Assembly (NCBI GenBank): GCA_032622095.1 | Contig: CP136069.1 | Location: forward strand, 102,330,278 to 102,394,277 | DNA from: Siphonodentalium dalli | Lineage: Eukaryota > Mollusca > Scaphopoda > Gadilida > Siphonodentaliidae | Reading direction: 5' to 3' | Length of the DNA: 64,000 nucleotides | Part shown: piece after piece, positions 1 through 11,438 of the stretch | Layout of the letters: the number at the start of each line of letters is the position of its first letter | Position numbering within the stretch: the stretch's first letter is position 1 | Notes under the pieces: generated by a model | What the model was told of the DNA's origin: nothing | Seen by the model: the letters and a program-made list of their open reading frames with translations, nothing else | Database searches by the model: none | Translations under genes and position numbers: made by a program

Positions 1-31
1 TCGGGGGACACTGTGGTCTGCTGACCTTTTA
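1..31 (+). mobile_element. 3' terminus of a family-D hairpin element, cut by window edge
   Basis: The first bases match the 3' end of the complete family-D element that ends at 15487. Both have TTCGGGGGAC-type sequence, then a short terminal hairpin (GGTC/GACC here, GGCC/CGGCC there), then TTTTATT. Only the last part lies in the window, so the body is outside it. Confidence 0.65.
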
Positions 32-1129
32 TTACAAATTTGGTTGGGTAGGGGTAGCGTGTTCATTCTGGTTTGCAGATTTGAGGATGACGATATCACT
101 GAACTATATATTAACAGTAGGGCCTAGCATAATGCTTAAGATCTTATTTTAAAATGTTTTGAACATACCTCAAATGTAAGTGCTGCACTCAAATAGAAGA
201 TTGATCATTTGTTTGAAGCCTGTATAGGTGATTGGTCGTTCTCTGAAAAAAAAATAATGTACATGTAGACTTAGTTTCTCAAATGCTACAACATTTAATA
301 TTATACATCATATACCAGTATTCATGGACACAGAATGTACAGCATGTTAAGGCAATAGGAAACTTTCTCAAGTTATTTTTGACAATTGAACATGAAATAC
401 AGAAACTACAATTTCCATGGACCGTATCCAAGCTCGCTGATATACCAGTTGCAGTTGTCGGATATCGATGAAATTTGCTCAACTTCGAGATAAGATATTG
501 GTAAAACGTGGTTATTAATCCTTGTAAAATTTGCTATTAGTCATCCCAAGACATATGCCAAATAAAAATTAGGTAATCATTTTATTCCAATTTCGGTCAT
601 GTTTGATTACGTGCTAAAGTTCCCACCCCTGTGCTTGAACATTTATATTCTCAAGAAAATCCAACCAATGTTAATTTTACAAGAATAAAGTGTACAAAAA
701 TTGGTAAAATATGATGAAATTGATTGAAGGACACATATTGCTATATTATGATTTTAAAATCACCACCCATTCCATTTTTGTCAGAGCCATTTTTGAAAAC
801 TTGGGAAAGTGGTAGCCCTCCCCCATAAAAACGAGAAAGGCTGTCACTCTCAAAACAACACACTTACATTGTGATATAACAAACATTTCCTGTAATAAAA
901 CTTTGCAAAGTATGCTAAAAGTCACTCAGGGATATATGAGAAAACAAATTAATGCATTGGTTTCATGCCACATCTGGTTATTTTGGAGGAGTTGTTGAAA
1001 TTCGAACACGAGTGTGCTAGATTGGTAAATGTCCATTTTTAACAATTAATGCTCATTTCATGCGCATACGACGAAAACACGAGAGATATGAGATCTCGCG
1101 AAGTCACGCGCTCCGCGATATTTCATATA
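32..1129. other. Intergenic AT-rich DNA, no gene seen
   Basis: Only short, uninformative open frames are present on both strands. No domain, RNA gene or clear repeat was recognised. A GC-richer patch with CpGs starts at about 1070 and leads into the promoter-like stretch that follows. Confidence 0.5.
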
Positions 1130-1180
1130 CCGGCTATTGGCCAAGCACTGAGGCTTCCAATCGCCCTATATATACATCGC
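1130..1180 (+). promoter_or_regulatory. CCAAT/TATA promoter-like stretch
   Basis: An ATTGG box (1136-1140), a CCAAT box (1157-1161) and a TATATATA run (1167-1174) occur within 40 bp, after a CpG-rich patch (1085-1120) containing palindromic AGATCTCGCG. The spacing fits a Pol II promoter firing rightward into the ACAGCT repeat region. No coding sequence follows directly, so it may be a promoter internal to a mobile element or chance. Confidence 0.3.
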
Positions 1181-1189
1181 TGCTGGGAT

Positions 1190-1759
1190 ACAGCTGTCAT
1201 TACAGTCACATTACTGTGTAACTAATTTTTGGTTGTCAAGTGTTGCTGGGATGTAGCTGTCATTACAGTCATTTTACAGTGTAACTGTTTTGTGGCTGTT
1301 TTGATTTTGAAAAATAAACAATAAATTCAATAGACATTACAGAATAAACTGTTTCATAACTGTTTTAACTCTGTTTCTTTGCTATTAATGTATTTAAATA
1401 GACAGCTAGTTTACAGTGTAACTGGCTCGTAGCTGTTACCACTTAGCAAAAAAATGTAAATTCAATAGACATTATAGAATAAACTGTTTCAAAACTGTTT
1501 TAACTCTGTTTATTTTCTATGGTGATTAAATAGACAGTTAGTTTACAGTGTGACTGGCTAATAGCTGTTTCCACTTAGAAAAAAAAATGTAAATTCAATA
1601 GACATTATAGAATAAACTGTTTAATAACTGTTTTAACTCTGTTTATTTTCTATGGTGATTAAATAGACAGTTAGTTTACAGTGTAACTGGCTAATAGCTG
1701 TTTCCACTTAGAAAAAAAGAACTTAATTCAATAGACATTATAGAATAAACTGTTTCATC
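1190..1759. repeat. ACAGCT-rich repeats with a 134 bp tandem array
   Basis: Two copies of a GCTGGGATACAGCTGTCATT-like unit (about 1190 and 1240) lead into about three copies of a 134 bp unit. The unit contains TTCAATAGACATTA (about 1327, 1461, 1595, 1727) and TTTACAGTGTAACTGGCTAA. The same sequence resumes at 11265, directly after the LINE. This suggests that the LINE inserted into this repeat. Confidence 0.75.
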
Positions 1760-1949
1760 TTCTTCTTCTTCCGATTACAGTCCACCATCAACAGGTTGAT
1801 GATTATGACTAATTTTATTTTGGCAACGACTGGCGATAATTTCTCTTCATGATTAGGGTTTGTAATAATATAATTGATTTGATTTGAATTTGGAAGTCAT
1901 GATTAGTTGATTGGATTCTTTACTGGGTCGAATGGGTTTTCTGGGACGT

Positions 1950-2345
1950 CCAGCATGGATTTAGTTGGTTCATCATCCTGGTCCTGAACTCATCGACTGG
2001 AATGATGGTGACTATTTCAGTTGGTATAGCATTCCATTCTCTTATGGTCCGGGGAAAGAAAGAAAAATTGTGGTAATCGTAGTTGGATTGTGGAATTTAA
2101 TAGGTAGCCAGCCGCATTACTGTGCCTGGATTCCCGTGTTCTTTTGGCCTATATTCATCTATTTTGACTGCAGAATGTTGATGGTGGATTTTGTGCATCA
2201 TGAATAATCGAGCCTGGTGCCTCCTGGACTGTAAAGAGTGCCATCTCAGTTGATCTATCGTGTCTGATATGCTGGATGTTCTAAGTTCTTCTGTATCTGT
2301 TGAGAGCATATCTAGCAGCGTGTCGCTGAACTTTCTCCAATGCAT
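1950..2345 (-). pseudogene. LINE ORF2 C-terminal region
   Basis: The minus strand encodes SDTIDQLRWHSLQSRRHQAR followed, after a frame change, by FFPRTIREWNAIP-like sequence near 2020-2070. This is the usual tail of LINE ORF2 downstream of the reverse transcriptase. The frame shifts at about 2100, so the segment is not translatable as one piece. The (GAA)n tail follows about 200 bp further on. Confidence 0.75.
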
Positions 2346-2402
2346 CTACATTCTTGTCTGTATATGGGTCCCATACTGTCCGTGCATATTCCATAAATGG
2401 CC

Positions 2403-3842
2403 TTACCAAAGACTTATATATGCAGTCGCCTTCAGATGGTGAGAGCTTATCTGTAGATTTCTCTTCAGAAAATTCAGCATCCTGTTAGCCTTGGCAGCTT
2501 TATTATCTATATGCTGATTCCATGGCAGATTTGATGTAATAGTCACTCCAAGATATTTTGTCTTCTGCACCTTCTTTAATTGTATCCCATGGAGTGAGTA
2601 TTCTGAATCGATAATATTCTGCGAATGGGTTATATGCATTGCTTCACATTTAGGTGGATTGAAGCTCATTTTCCATTTCTTCTCCCACTCTTCTAGTGAT
2701 CTGATGTCCTTTTGCAGTTCCTCTGCATCTTCCGGTGTATGTATAATAGAGTGTCATCGGCAAATAGTCTTACATTTGATTTTATTCCTTTATCGAGGTC
2801 ATTTATGTAGTAGAGGAACAGACTAGGTCCCAACACATATCCCTGTGGAACTCCTGATGTAACTCTTTATTCGTATGACTTCTCTCCATCTACTACAACA
2901 TTCTGTCTTCTATCTTGTAAGAAACATCCAATCCAGTTGTTAGTTTTGCCATCAATTCCATAGGTCTTCAGTTTATATAGTAAGTGGTTGTGGCTGACCT
3001 TATCAAACGCCTTACTGAAGTCAAGGAAAATTACATCTGTTTGCAGTCCATTGTTTATATTGTTTGTAATATCTGCAGTGAATTCAATTAGCTGTGTTTC
3101 ACATGACCTCTTGTCTCTGAATCCATGCTGTTTGTCAGTTAATATCAGTTGTTCTTTTCCATGCTTCATTATGCTGCTACATATAATATGCTCCATTATT
3201 TTACATGTTATGCATGTCAGTGGTCGGGTCATTCTTCTTTCCTTTCTTATATACTGGCACAACATTTGTTTTCTTCCATTCGGATGGTACTTCTCCAGTT
3301 TCATATGACTTTCTGAATATTGCTCCTATGATCATGCATATAGTGGGTGGCAGGGTCTTCAAAATTAATGGGCTAATCTCATTTGGTCCAGGTGCTTTAT
3401 GGATCCTCAACTCTCTCAAAAGTTTTTCGATCTCAGCATCTGTAATTTCTATGTCTTCCATTGATGAGTAAGATGATAATCCTGTGGCTTCTCCATTCAA
3501 GGTGTTGTAATCATCCTGTTTGTTGAAGACAGACTCAAATTGTCGGTTTAGTGCATCGGCTTTTTCTTTTGGAGTTTCAGACCTTTTCCCATCAACTTCA
3601 AGCATCTCCACACCAGATTTTTCAGTCTTCATATGGTTCACATAAGTCCAGAACTTCTTCAGACATTTGAACATATCCTTTTCTTCCTTCATCGGTGTTA
3701 CCATAGAGTCAACATAGTCCCAGTATGCTCGCCTCATTTCCTTCTGGATATTTCTTTTTACTTCTTTGAACTGAGCGGCTCTATTATCTTTCTCATTAAC
3801 TCCGCACGTGTTCCTCTTCATACTTTTATGTAGCCGGTCCAT
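2403..3842 (-). pseudogene. LINE reverse transcriptase domain, frameshifted
   Basis: The N-terminal piece (3842-3201) carries HKAPGPNEISPLILK and WKKTNVVPVYKKGKK, motifs of RT blocks 1-2. The middle piece (3304-2867) carries KQHGFRDKRSCETQL and DVIFLDFSKAFDKVSH, blocks 3-4 with the first catalytic Asp. After an in-frame stop comes TSGVPQGYVLGP, then FADDTLLY near 2755, the catalytic YxDD box. The thumb region (2669-2403) has FNPPKCEAMHIT and KTKYLGVTI. A frameshift near 3210 (about 10 bp appears lost), the stop near 2866 and a frameshift near 2745 inactivate it. Upstream residues were separated from the endonuclease part by element A1. It would have catalysed target-primed reverse transcription. 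Confidence 0.9.
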
Positions 3843-3846
3843 TTTT

Positions 3847-5490
3847 AGCTCAACTTACTTTGTAAGTTTGAGCTATTGCCATGGTTTGGCGTCCGTGTGT
3901 GCGTGTGTCCGTCAACAATTTCCTTTGGCGCGGGCTACAGGTCGTACCTTTGTTCTGATCTTTATGAAATTTGTCATGAATGTTGACATTGACATGTAGA
4001 TGGGAACGAGTCATTTTGGTGTCATTCGGCCAAAAAACATGGCCGCTGGTAGCCATCTTGGATTTCAAAATTCAATCCATTGGCGCGGGCTACAGGTCGT
4101 ACTGTTCGTCTGATCATCATGAAATTTGTCATGGATGTTAATATTGACATGTAGATGGGAACGAGTGATTTTGGGGTCGTTCGGCCAAAAAACATGGCCG
4201 CCAGCAGCCATCTTGGATTTTACTCTTTGCATGACTAAATCCTTTGGCGCGGGCTACAGGTTGTAGCTTTGGTCGGAACTTCATGAAATTTTTCATGGAT
4301 GTTAAAAATGACATGTAGATGGTAACGAGTCATTTTGGTGACGTTCGGCCAAAAAACATGGCCGTCAGCAGCCATCTTGGATTTTACTCTTTACATGACT
4401 AAATCCTTTGGCGCGAGCTACAGGTCGTACCTTTTGTCTGATGTTTATGAAATTTGTCATGAACGTTGCCATTGACATGTAGATGGGAACGAGTCATTTT
4501 GGGGTCATTCGGCAAAAAAACATGGCTGCTGGTGGCCATCTTGGATTTCAAAATTCAATCCATTGGCGCGGGCTACAGGTCGTACTATTCGTCTGATCAT
4601 CATAAAATTTGTCATGGATGTTAATATTGACATGTAGATGGGAACGAGTGATTTTGGGGTCGTTCGGCCAAAAAACATGGCCGCCAGTAGCCATCTTGGT
4701 GTTTACTCTTTGCATGACTAAATCCTTTGGCGCGGGCTACAGGTTGTAGCTTTGGTCGGAACTTCATGAAATTTGTCAGGGATGTTAACAATTACATGTA
4801 GATTGGAACGAGTCATTTTGGTGTCGTTCGGCCGAAAAACATGGCCGTCAGCAGCCATCTTGGATTTTACTCTTTACATGACTAAATCCTTTGGCGCAGG
4901 CTACATGTCGTACCTTTTGTCTGATGTTTATGAAATTTGTCATGAACGTTGCCATTGACATGTAGATGGGAACGAGTCATTTTGAGGTCATTCAGCAACA
5001 AAAACATGGCTGCTGGCAGCCATCTTGGATTTCAAAATTCAATCCATTGGCACGGGCTACAGGCCGTACTATTCGTCTGATCATCATGAAATTTCTCATG
5101 GATGTTAATATTGACATTTAGATGGGAACGAGTGATTTTGGGGTCGTTCGGCCAAAAAATATGGCCGCCAGCACAGGCCAGCAGCCATCTTGGATTTTAC
5201 TCTTTGCATGACTAAATCCTTTGGTGCGGGCTACAGGTCGTAGCTTTGGTCCGAACTTCATGAAATTTGTCATGGATGTTAATAATGACATGTAGATGGG
5301 AACGAGTCCTTTGGGGTCAATTGGCCAAAAAACATGGCCGCCAGCAGCCATCTTGGATTTTACTCTTTGCATGACTAAATCCTTTGGCACAGGTCAGACA
5401 TTGCAATTAGCACCTTTCCTTTCCTATATACTGTCAACCATTAAATTATTCCCCTACCTAAGTTGAGCTACAGTGTCATTGACACTTTCA
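3847..5490 (+). mobile_element. Hairpin element family A, copy A1 (inside LINE)
   Basis: It begins with a hairpin, AGCTCAACTTAC/GTAAGTTTGAGCT, then a short GTGTG/CCGT-like run. Then come about ten units of roughly 160 bp (GGCGCGGGCTACAGGTCGTA, GACATGTAGATGGGAACGAG, GCCGCCAGCAGCCATCTTGG). The 3' part is AAGTTGAGCTACAGTGTCAT with a terminal hairpin AGTGT-CAT-TGACACT, then TTCATT. The insertion lies in a T run. Removing it joins LINE codons ...RKMMR and KMDRLHK... in frame. No coding capacity is seen. The architecture fits a non-autonomous Helentron-like (pearl/HINE) element; that class is an inference. Confidence 0.8.
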
Positions 5491-5492
5491 TT

Positions 5493-6181
5493 CTCATCAT
5501 TTTCCTGATGTTTTGTGTGAATTGTGTCATCCATGGAAGCTTGTCCTTCTTCCGGGCAAATTTGTGTGGGATGAACTTTCTAGCACCTTCAGTGACTGCT
5601 TGCTGGAATATTGTATATAATTCATTTGCCGTGTGTGATTCCTTCTTGCTCTGTATATCATTGTTAGTCTCTGTCATAAGTTTGCTGAATTCAGACCAGT
5701 CAGCCTTTCCATAAATTGGAATTTCCCTTTGCTTCTGCATATTCTGCATAATTGGAATTTATATCTCTACCTTTGGAATATCATTGTCTGAAATGCCTGG
5801 AAGGATGTTGACATGGCAATCAGCTTGTGGGTAATTTGTTGCTATCAGGTCTAGTGTAGATTCTCCTCTTGTCTTCTCTTCAACTATTTGTCGTAAACTA
5901 CTATCATCTATTATATCCTTAAATTTTTAGTGGAGTTTTGGGTAGTTGCATTTTGTTGAGTCCAATATGTTGTCTTTCCAATTCCATCCTGGCAGATTGA
6001 AATCTCCAGCTAAAATTAAACGTTGGTGGTTGATTTTGTCACCAAGTGTCTGAAGGGAACTCTTTAGCTTATCCAGGCTATATACATCATCTTCATGTGG
6101 TCTGTAGTAAGAGCCAATGTAGAGGTCTCTGCTTTTCTTAAACTTCACTTTTGCCCAAATTATTTCACAATCAGTTTCCAG
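5493..6181 (-). pseudogene. LINE endonuclease (EEP), C-terminal half, and linker
   Basis: The minus strand reads YELETDCEIIWAKVKFKKSR, LYIGSYYRPHEDD and LILAGDFNLPGW. This is the central part of an exonuclease-endonuclease-phosphatase domain, with the GDFN catalytic motif. Then follow NILPGISDNDIP (the late SDxD/H block, about 5800) and the linker ending QNIRKMMRM at the edge of A1. An in-frame stop lies near 5927 and another near 5750. The N-terminal half of the same domain lies 4 kb away beyond the Mutator-like insertion. The enzyme would nick target DNA to prime reverse transcription. Confidence 0.85.
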
Positions 6182-6587
6182 CTCATACACGGTAGGCGAA
6201 GATGGCAATCAGTTCAGATGCGGTTACTAAAATAATGGCATAGAGTACGAACTTTGACTGGGAACTTTTCCGCACTCATTTCTACAGCACGTATTCGTGA
6301 CGTCATCGCGTCAGCTAAAACGTACTGTCGGTTCGCCGTACCGGACGAACGCAATATTATACTCACAGATACAAAGTGTTCGAGCCTCTATTACGCGGAT
6401 TTAAAGACCACCAATTGCAATTACTTGGCCCAGTTCGCGTAACCGTGTTTATATGTCGACGAATATCATTGGCCAGGCCATGCAACATCGCTCGTTCTTC
6501 ACCTCCGTTGTTTCGATCAAGCCGGGTGGACCAGAAAATGTTTATTCTAGATGTGTCAACTGATATGAGACCATATGAACGATTGTG

Positions 6588-6612
6588 GGGGTGGGGGGGG
6601 GGGGGGGGGGGT
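6588..6612. repeat. Poly-G run
   Basis: A nearly pure G run (GGGGGTGGGGG... form) lies inside the Mutator-like element. Similar G runs occur at 45518-45541, 51 kb, 52046-52062, 58112-58137 and 59634-59646. They are potential quadruplex or sequencing-slippage sites. Confidence 0.7.
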
Positions 6613-6949
6613 GGTGCCCATCTAGTTCTGAAAATCATAAAGTTGCAAGTTCATATTGATGTTGTATAATTAATTTTTGTATTTAAATTGTATGCAGAAA
6701 TATGATGTTCTGAAGTTTCAAAAACTTATCTAGGAACACGCCTAAACAAAGATACATATCCATGGCAGTAACTACGTAACAAACTCAAATTAAACATTTG
6801 CTTAATATCTAACTCCAGCTTATGATAATATTATAAGGAAAATTAACTGGCCATAAAAGCCAGATAAACCATAGTTTACATGGCTCTACTCTGGTAAAGT
6901 ATGGTAAACCCATTTAAAGTTCAGGAATATTCTATGGTATCACCTCTTT

Positions 6950-7200
6950 AAAAACGCTCTTTTAAAACGCTTATTATTTATGAATATCTCCGTTATTTAG
7001 TCACTATAGATTTCTTCGACTAAACAAACGCTCTTTATTTTTTTGTATTCATGAATATCTCCGTTATTTAGTAAATGTAAATGTCTTCGAAGAAGAAAAA
7101 ACGCTCTTTAAAAACGCTCTCTTTATTTTTTATTATTTATGAATACCTTCGTTATTTAGTCAATGTATATTTCTTCGAATAAAAAACGCTCTTTAAAACC
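6950..7200. repeat. About 95 bp tandem repeat, three units
   Basis: Three imperfect units contain AAACGCTCTTT, TTATGAATATCTCCGTTATTT and TTTCTTCGA. They lie within the Mutator-like element and have no coding signal. Their function is unknown; they could be subterminal or cargo repeats. Confidence 0.75.
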
Positions 7201-10200
7201 TAGCGTTACAACCACAGTGCTTTGTATATTATATATAGGTTGGTACCAGTCAGAGATGGATTTTGTGAATAATTGAGTTCTATACATTCCCTATATAGTA
7301 TTAACGTGTTACGTTATGTTCTAGTTAATAAAACATCGAGGTCTGGTATGTTGTCTTTGGGGCAGTTCAGACTTCATTTAAGTCTACACTGATCATACAA
7401 AACTTATGTCAACCATGCAGGGACAAGAATTTGGGTGGGTTGGGTTTATTGTTTTTTGTATATTTAAGTCCAAAATGGAAACAACTCTGCCAGGTGGAGT
7501 CAATCGCAAAATTGCTGGAACATAGGACCCCATGTTGGTTAAAGGTATATATCCGATTCGATGTTCCCCATATAATGAGATTCTAACAACATTTTTAGAA
7601 ATGCCACATCAGTTATCAGAATCAATTAATTGCCAAAAACAATGCTATTAAACCATTGTCAACTATAGACTACTAGTATAGTATAAAATTGCCCGAATCG
7701 TGATATTTAGCAACATGTTGTTCGACAAAATTTGGCCTTATTATCAACAGAAAGCCTCTTGTTTTTAGAGTTATCCATCTTCATCCGCAATTTGGTCCGA
7801 GACCATCGGCATGTTAACTGTTTACTGGGCCACTATTAATTCTCGATGATGAAAGATAATAGATTTCAAAAATTGGTATCTAATAATGCTGATCTCTGAT
7901 AGGTGGGTTCCTCGACTCGAATCATTTTTTTTTTTTACCCCAAATCCAAAAAATAGTAATTAAGGGGCACGTAATTTTACTTGGAATTTACAAGGGTATG
8001 TCCTTTTTACACAGGTTTACATGACTTTTTACCAGAGTATTTTTACACTGGCATGAGCGATAACACTATTTCACAATATCACATTGCGCAGCTGATGTGT
8101 TTTATGTCTCTTTTGTGATAATAAAAATTATATTTTGTTTGTAATAATCAGTGGAAAACAATTATAACCGGTGTCATACTCAAAAGTTAACACAATGGGG
8201 AAATAATATTCCTATAAATAAGTCAGGTAAGTCCAGATAGTTTAACACCTTACTAGTACATGTATTTAATCACATGTGCCATTCATATCATATGACCTCA
8301 AATCAGTTGTCTCAATTTTCAAAGCTTCTAAAATATTAGCCCAGTAGGCCAGTACTACCTTTGAGTTATATTACCCTGGTAGAACCACCGCCACATATAC
8401 ATACTAAATTTCTTACATCCTGGTATAATACCTTGGTGAAATACATGGATGGATACACTGGAGTACACATATATAGGTGGGACTACATGTACATGTGTGT
8501 GTATAATATGGTAACGATTCACTTGACAAATTTTACCAGATTAACACCTGGTAAAGTAATTTTTTATTTTTTTTTACCTGTAAATACCATGGTGTATTTA
8601 ATTGACCATGGTTTACCAGAGTGTTTTTATACGGGTGATGGCGGTTAAGTTAGTATATTGCGGTGCAGAAACTGATCTGCCCTCATCAAAATCTGCCCCT
8701 CTTTCCCATCGGAATCGTTGTCGTCACCAACACTGTCATCAAATCATATATTGCAGCTTATGAAAATACAAAAGTTGTTGTTGGTTAAGCTTTTACTACA
8801 TTCTTGATTCTATAAGTCTTGAAATATTCCAAGACAATGTAATATGTATTATAATTAATATGTGTGTGGCCCATACTGTCAATTCAGCATATTCCTGGCA
8901 TATTGTAGGATCACTAGTCTCCCCTAGTGGAACCCCCAAGATGTGTTCCATTCACAGAGCTTGGCTAACAAACCATGCGTTTCAATGGAAATATCGCACA
9001 TCATACTGCTATGTTATCAACACCACCAGGCATTGCAGTAGAGGATGTCTAAGGCTTGAAGGGTACATAGAAGACCTTGAATATTAAGAAACTTGAGTAG
9101 CCTACTAGTAAGCCGGCTAAGGCACTAAAATAAAAAAAAAAAAATGATTTCGACAAGTTATAGTTTAACATCAATGAGGACACTGTCAATAATTTGACAA
9201 ATTGAATGGTATACTTCCCTCATTGAGTCATTCGCTTTTAAATGGCTGACACAGGCTGACACAAAATTAGTTGGAATTGTAAATCAAGGAATAGGTTGAA
9301 ATTTGATAGTTTAATTTCCAATACTAATAGTAGTATATATGTATACAACATATACTAGGCTAGTTAATAGTATACATGGAGTAATAGAGTGCACTGTGTA
9401 GTATTACTAGTATTTTTTGTAATAATAACCAATTGATAGTAGTAGGCTACTACTACTAGTATTTAAATTTAATGTGATTTTGTGTTGTCTTTCACAGTCT
9501 TTCAGTCGTTTGGACTGACATTCTCATTGGTTGGAACTATTTTATATCAATACTAATAAAAGTTAAAACAATTAAGTACATGTATGAATATCGATCTACA
9601 TATTAAAAGAATCAAGCTATTCAAGAGGGTGCACTTGGCAATATCAAGTGTACACTCAGTGTCAGACTCACTGACTTCAGTTGTAATCTAAGTTATAAAT
9701 GCGATTGCACCTTTGGCTTTGGCTCAAATGAAACCATCAAGGCATCATGCAATTTAGTTCAGTTATGAACGTAGTGTGTACCCTTGTACTGGGTGGCAGC
9801 AATCTGCGAAAGCGCTCATGTTGACCTACGTAGTACATCATACTACAACAATACATGCAATTCAATTTCAAAGTTTGAGTTTGACCTTGTTTTTGCCAAC
9901 AATCGGATTATCGCTGTCATAAAATAATAAATAATCATATAATAAATAACAACAAACACCTAAATTACCATTACGCTGCAGTGCAAAAGTTAAAATAAAC
10001 TGCACATAATCATCATTGCAATAATAATGTGATGACGGCAAAATACAACGCAGTCGAGACACTTTCGTAAAAGTCCGCCATTAAACTTCAAAACGATAGT
10101 TCGTTAATGCCAATATCGCTACCTGGACGTCTCCGGTCCCATAACGTAATCGCGGATAAAATTTCGTAACCGCATCTCAACTGATTGCCATCTTCGTCTA

Positions 10201-10202
10201 CC

Positions 10203-10433
10203 CTCATACACACTGCTCATCTGTATTCCTTGCCTACATGCTATGAATACACCACCCTTGGTATTGTCCTTTTCCCTGTCTCTTCTTAGAATGTTATACT
10301 TATTTGTAGGTAGGTACGTACTGCTATTATCTGAACTATCCATCCATGATTCAGTTCCAACAATAAAATCTGGTTGCTCATCTTCTGTCAGCACATCAAG
10401 TAAATGCTTCTTATTCTTGACACTCTGAAACAA
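10203..10433 (-). pseudogene. LINE endonuclease (EEP), N-terminal half
   Basis: The minus strand encodes FQSVKNKKHLLDVL, QPDFIVGTESWMD, NILRRDREKDNTKGGVFIAC and a segment ending SSVYE. These are the first blocks of the EEP fold, with the catalytic Glu in the TESW box. Reading is interrupted at 10203 by the Mutator-like TIR. The continuation resumes at 6181 on the other side of the insert. Upstream it joins the PHD-like part without a clear separate start codon. Confidence 0.85.
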
Positions 10434-10559
10434 GGTGATCTTGCTATTACTGGATTTCCTCTGCTGTTTCCTGTCATCATTTGTGTCATTGTCACATTCA
10501 TTCAGGATAGTATTAGCAGTGTCAATGATCGTGGAATCATTCTGGTCCTCAAATACATT

Positions 10560-10800
10560 TGTATGTTGTTTTTAATTGCATACTTTACATTTCCAATCTT
10601 TCGTTTCCTTGATAAACACCAATCCCTCTGTGCAGTTGTGATGAAACCATTTTTCACAAGATTTGCATTGCAATACCTTCTTTGCTTTCTTCTTCCGTAT
10701 TTCTGCTGGGGGAACAGCTTTCTTGGAGTTGCCACATGGAAAACTGGGTGGGTTGTCTTGGACCTGGATTTACTTCTATATCCCCTGATTGCAAAAAGCA
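10560..10800 (-). pseudogene. LINE ORF1-type PHD-like zinc finger
   Basis: On the minus strand, DNPPSFPCGNSKKAV, LQCKSCEKWFHHNC and WKCKVCN form most of a C4HC3 PHD finger. One of the first cysteines appears replaced (CGNS instead of CxxC). A stop follows WKCKVCN. PHD-type fingers of this kind occur in ORF1 of CR1/L2-like LINEs, where they are thought to bind nucleic acid or chromatin. The region lies about 130 bp upstream of the endonuclease, in LINE order. Confidence 0.7.
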
Positions 10801-11264
10801 GGAAAACTATAATGAGACTTCTGCCACGTTTTAGATTACCAAGTGGTGACTCCAACCTGTAGCAATTCTTCACCACTGAAGAGTTTATAAAAATATGCGA
10901 CGAAATCGGTGTCAAATTGCGTAGTCTCTGGTCGGGCAATAATTGACAAAACTCGCCTTGATCCTTTCGGGTGGGTTGTAAAATGGAACGCACTCACCCG
11001 ATCACCTGGTCGTGTGCTGCTTTCCGCTCCCCGTATGTAGTTTATGGCAATAAATATATCACCATTGATTTTCCCACTTCTTGTGAACTTTCCGTTGGTT
11101 GCTGCGCATGACGTAGTGTTTGTAAACAACATTCAGCTGTCAAATATTCAGCTCCCAATCTCCGTGATTCTAGCCCAAATACGTTTCAATTGTCTTAAAA
11201 ATTAGATAATTGATGAGCAAGAATTTATCCTCAGCCGTTGCCGTTGCCAAGCATGTGACTATTC

Positions 11265-11438
11265 TATAACTGTTTTACAGTGTAACTGGCTAATAGCTGT
11301 TTCCACTTTAAAATTCTGTAAAATATTCGGTAACTGTATTAAATAATTGATATATCTGCATTTAATAGTTTCGCATGATATCAATGCATAACCAAAATCC
11401 AGCTATATTACAGTTACATTACAGCTACAATAAGTTAT
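11265..11438. repeat. ACAGCT-rich repeat, resumed after LINE
   Basis: TTTACAGTGTAACTGGCTAA and AGCTGTTTCCACTT repeat the sequence at about 1675-1705 in the same orientation. TACAGTTACATTACAGCTAC follows. The stretch is then cut by hairpin element B1 and seems to continue as CATTACAGCTAC at 12242. Confidence 0.7.

Larger units (their letters stand above)
6191..10202. mobile_element. Mutator-like (MULE) DNA transposon, non-autonomous
   Basis: It has terminal inverted repeats of 37 bp (6191-6227 and 10166-10202; outer end GGTAGRCGAAGATGGCAATC) differing at only a few bases. A 9 bp direct repeat, CTCATACAC, flanks it at 6182-6190 and 10203-10211. The interruption falls exactly within the LINE endonuclease; the two flanks rejoin at VYE/LETD. 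A 9 bp duplication with TIRs fits the Mutator superfamily. The 4 kb interior has no recognisable transposase, only short frames, a 95 bp tandem array and a poly-G run, so it must have been moved in trans. Superfamily assignment rests on duplication length and TIRs only. Confidence 0.85.
1760..11264 (-). mobile_element. Non-LTR retrotransposon (LINE), nested and broken
   Basis: On the minus strand the order is a PHD-like finger (about 10.56-10.8 kb), an EEP endonuclease (split between 10.2-10.4 and 5.5-6.2 kb), a reverse transcriptase (3.84-2.4 kb) and a C-terminal region (2.35-1.95 kb). The 3' end is a (GAA)n-type tail (TCTTCTTCTTCTTCC on the + strand at 1760). Removing the Mutator-like insert (6191-10202) and hairpin element A1 (3847-5490) leaves about 3.85 kb, a normal LINE size. 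There is no RNase H, and the layout fits CR1/L2-like clades. The clade was not tested by phylogeny. The 5' boundary near 11264 is inferred from resumption of the ACAGCT repeat. Stops and frameshifts show it is dead. Confidence 0.8.

Noticed and set aside
3847-5490. Regular 160 bp repeats taken as a CRISPR-like array
   Set aside because: Units are contiguous and diverged, without unique spacers, and lie in an animal genome inside a hairpin-bounded element.
6191-10202. Hidden transposase in the Mutator-like element
   Set aside because: Frames are 65-95 residues long and show no DDE or zinc-finger signature; none aligns with a MULE transposase as far as can be judged by eye.
10243-10862. Hydrophobic + strand frame of 152 residues suggesting a membrane protein
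   Set aside because: It is the complement of the LINE PHD/endonuclease region, whose minus-strand motifs are clear.
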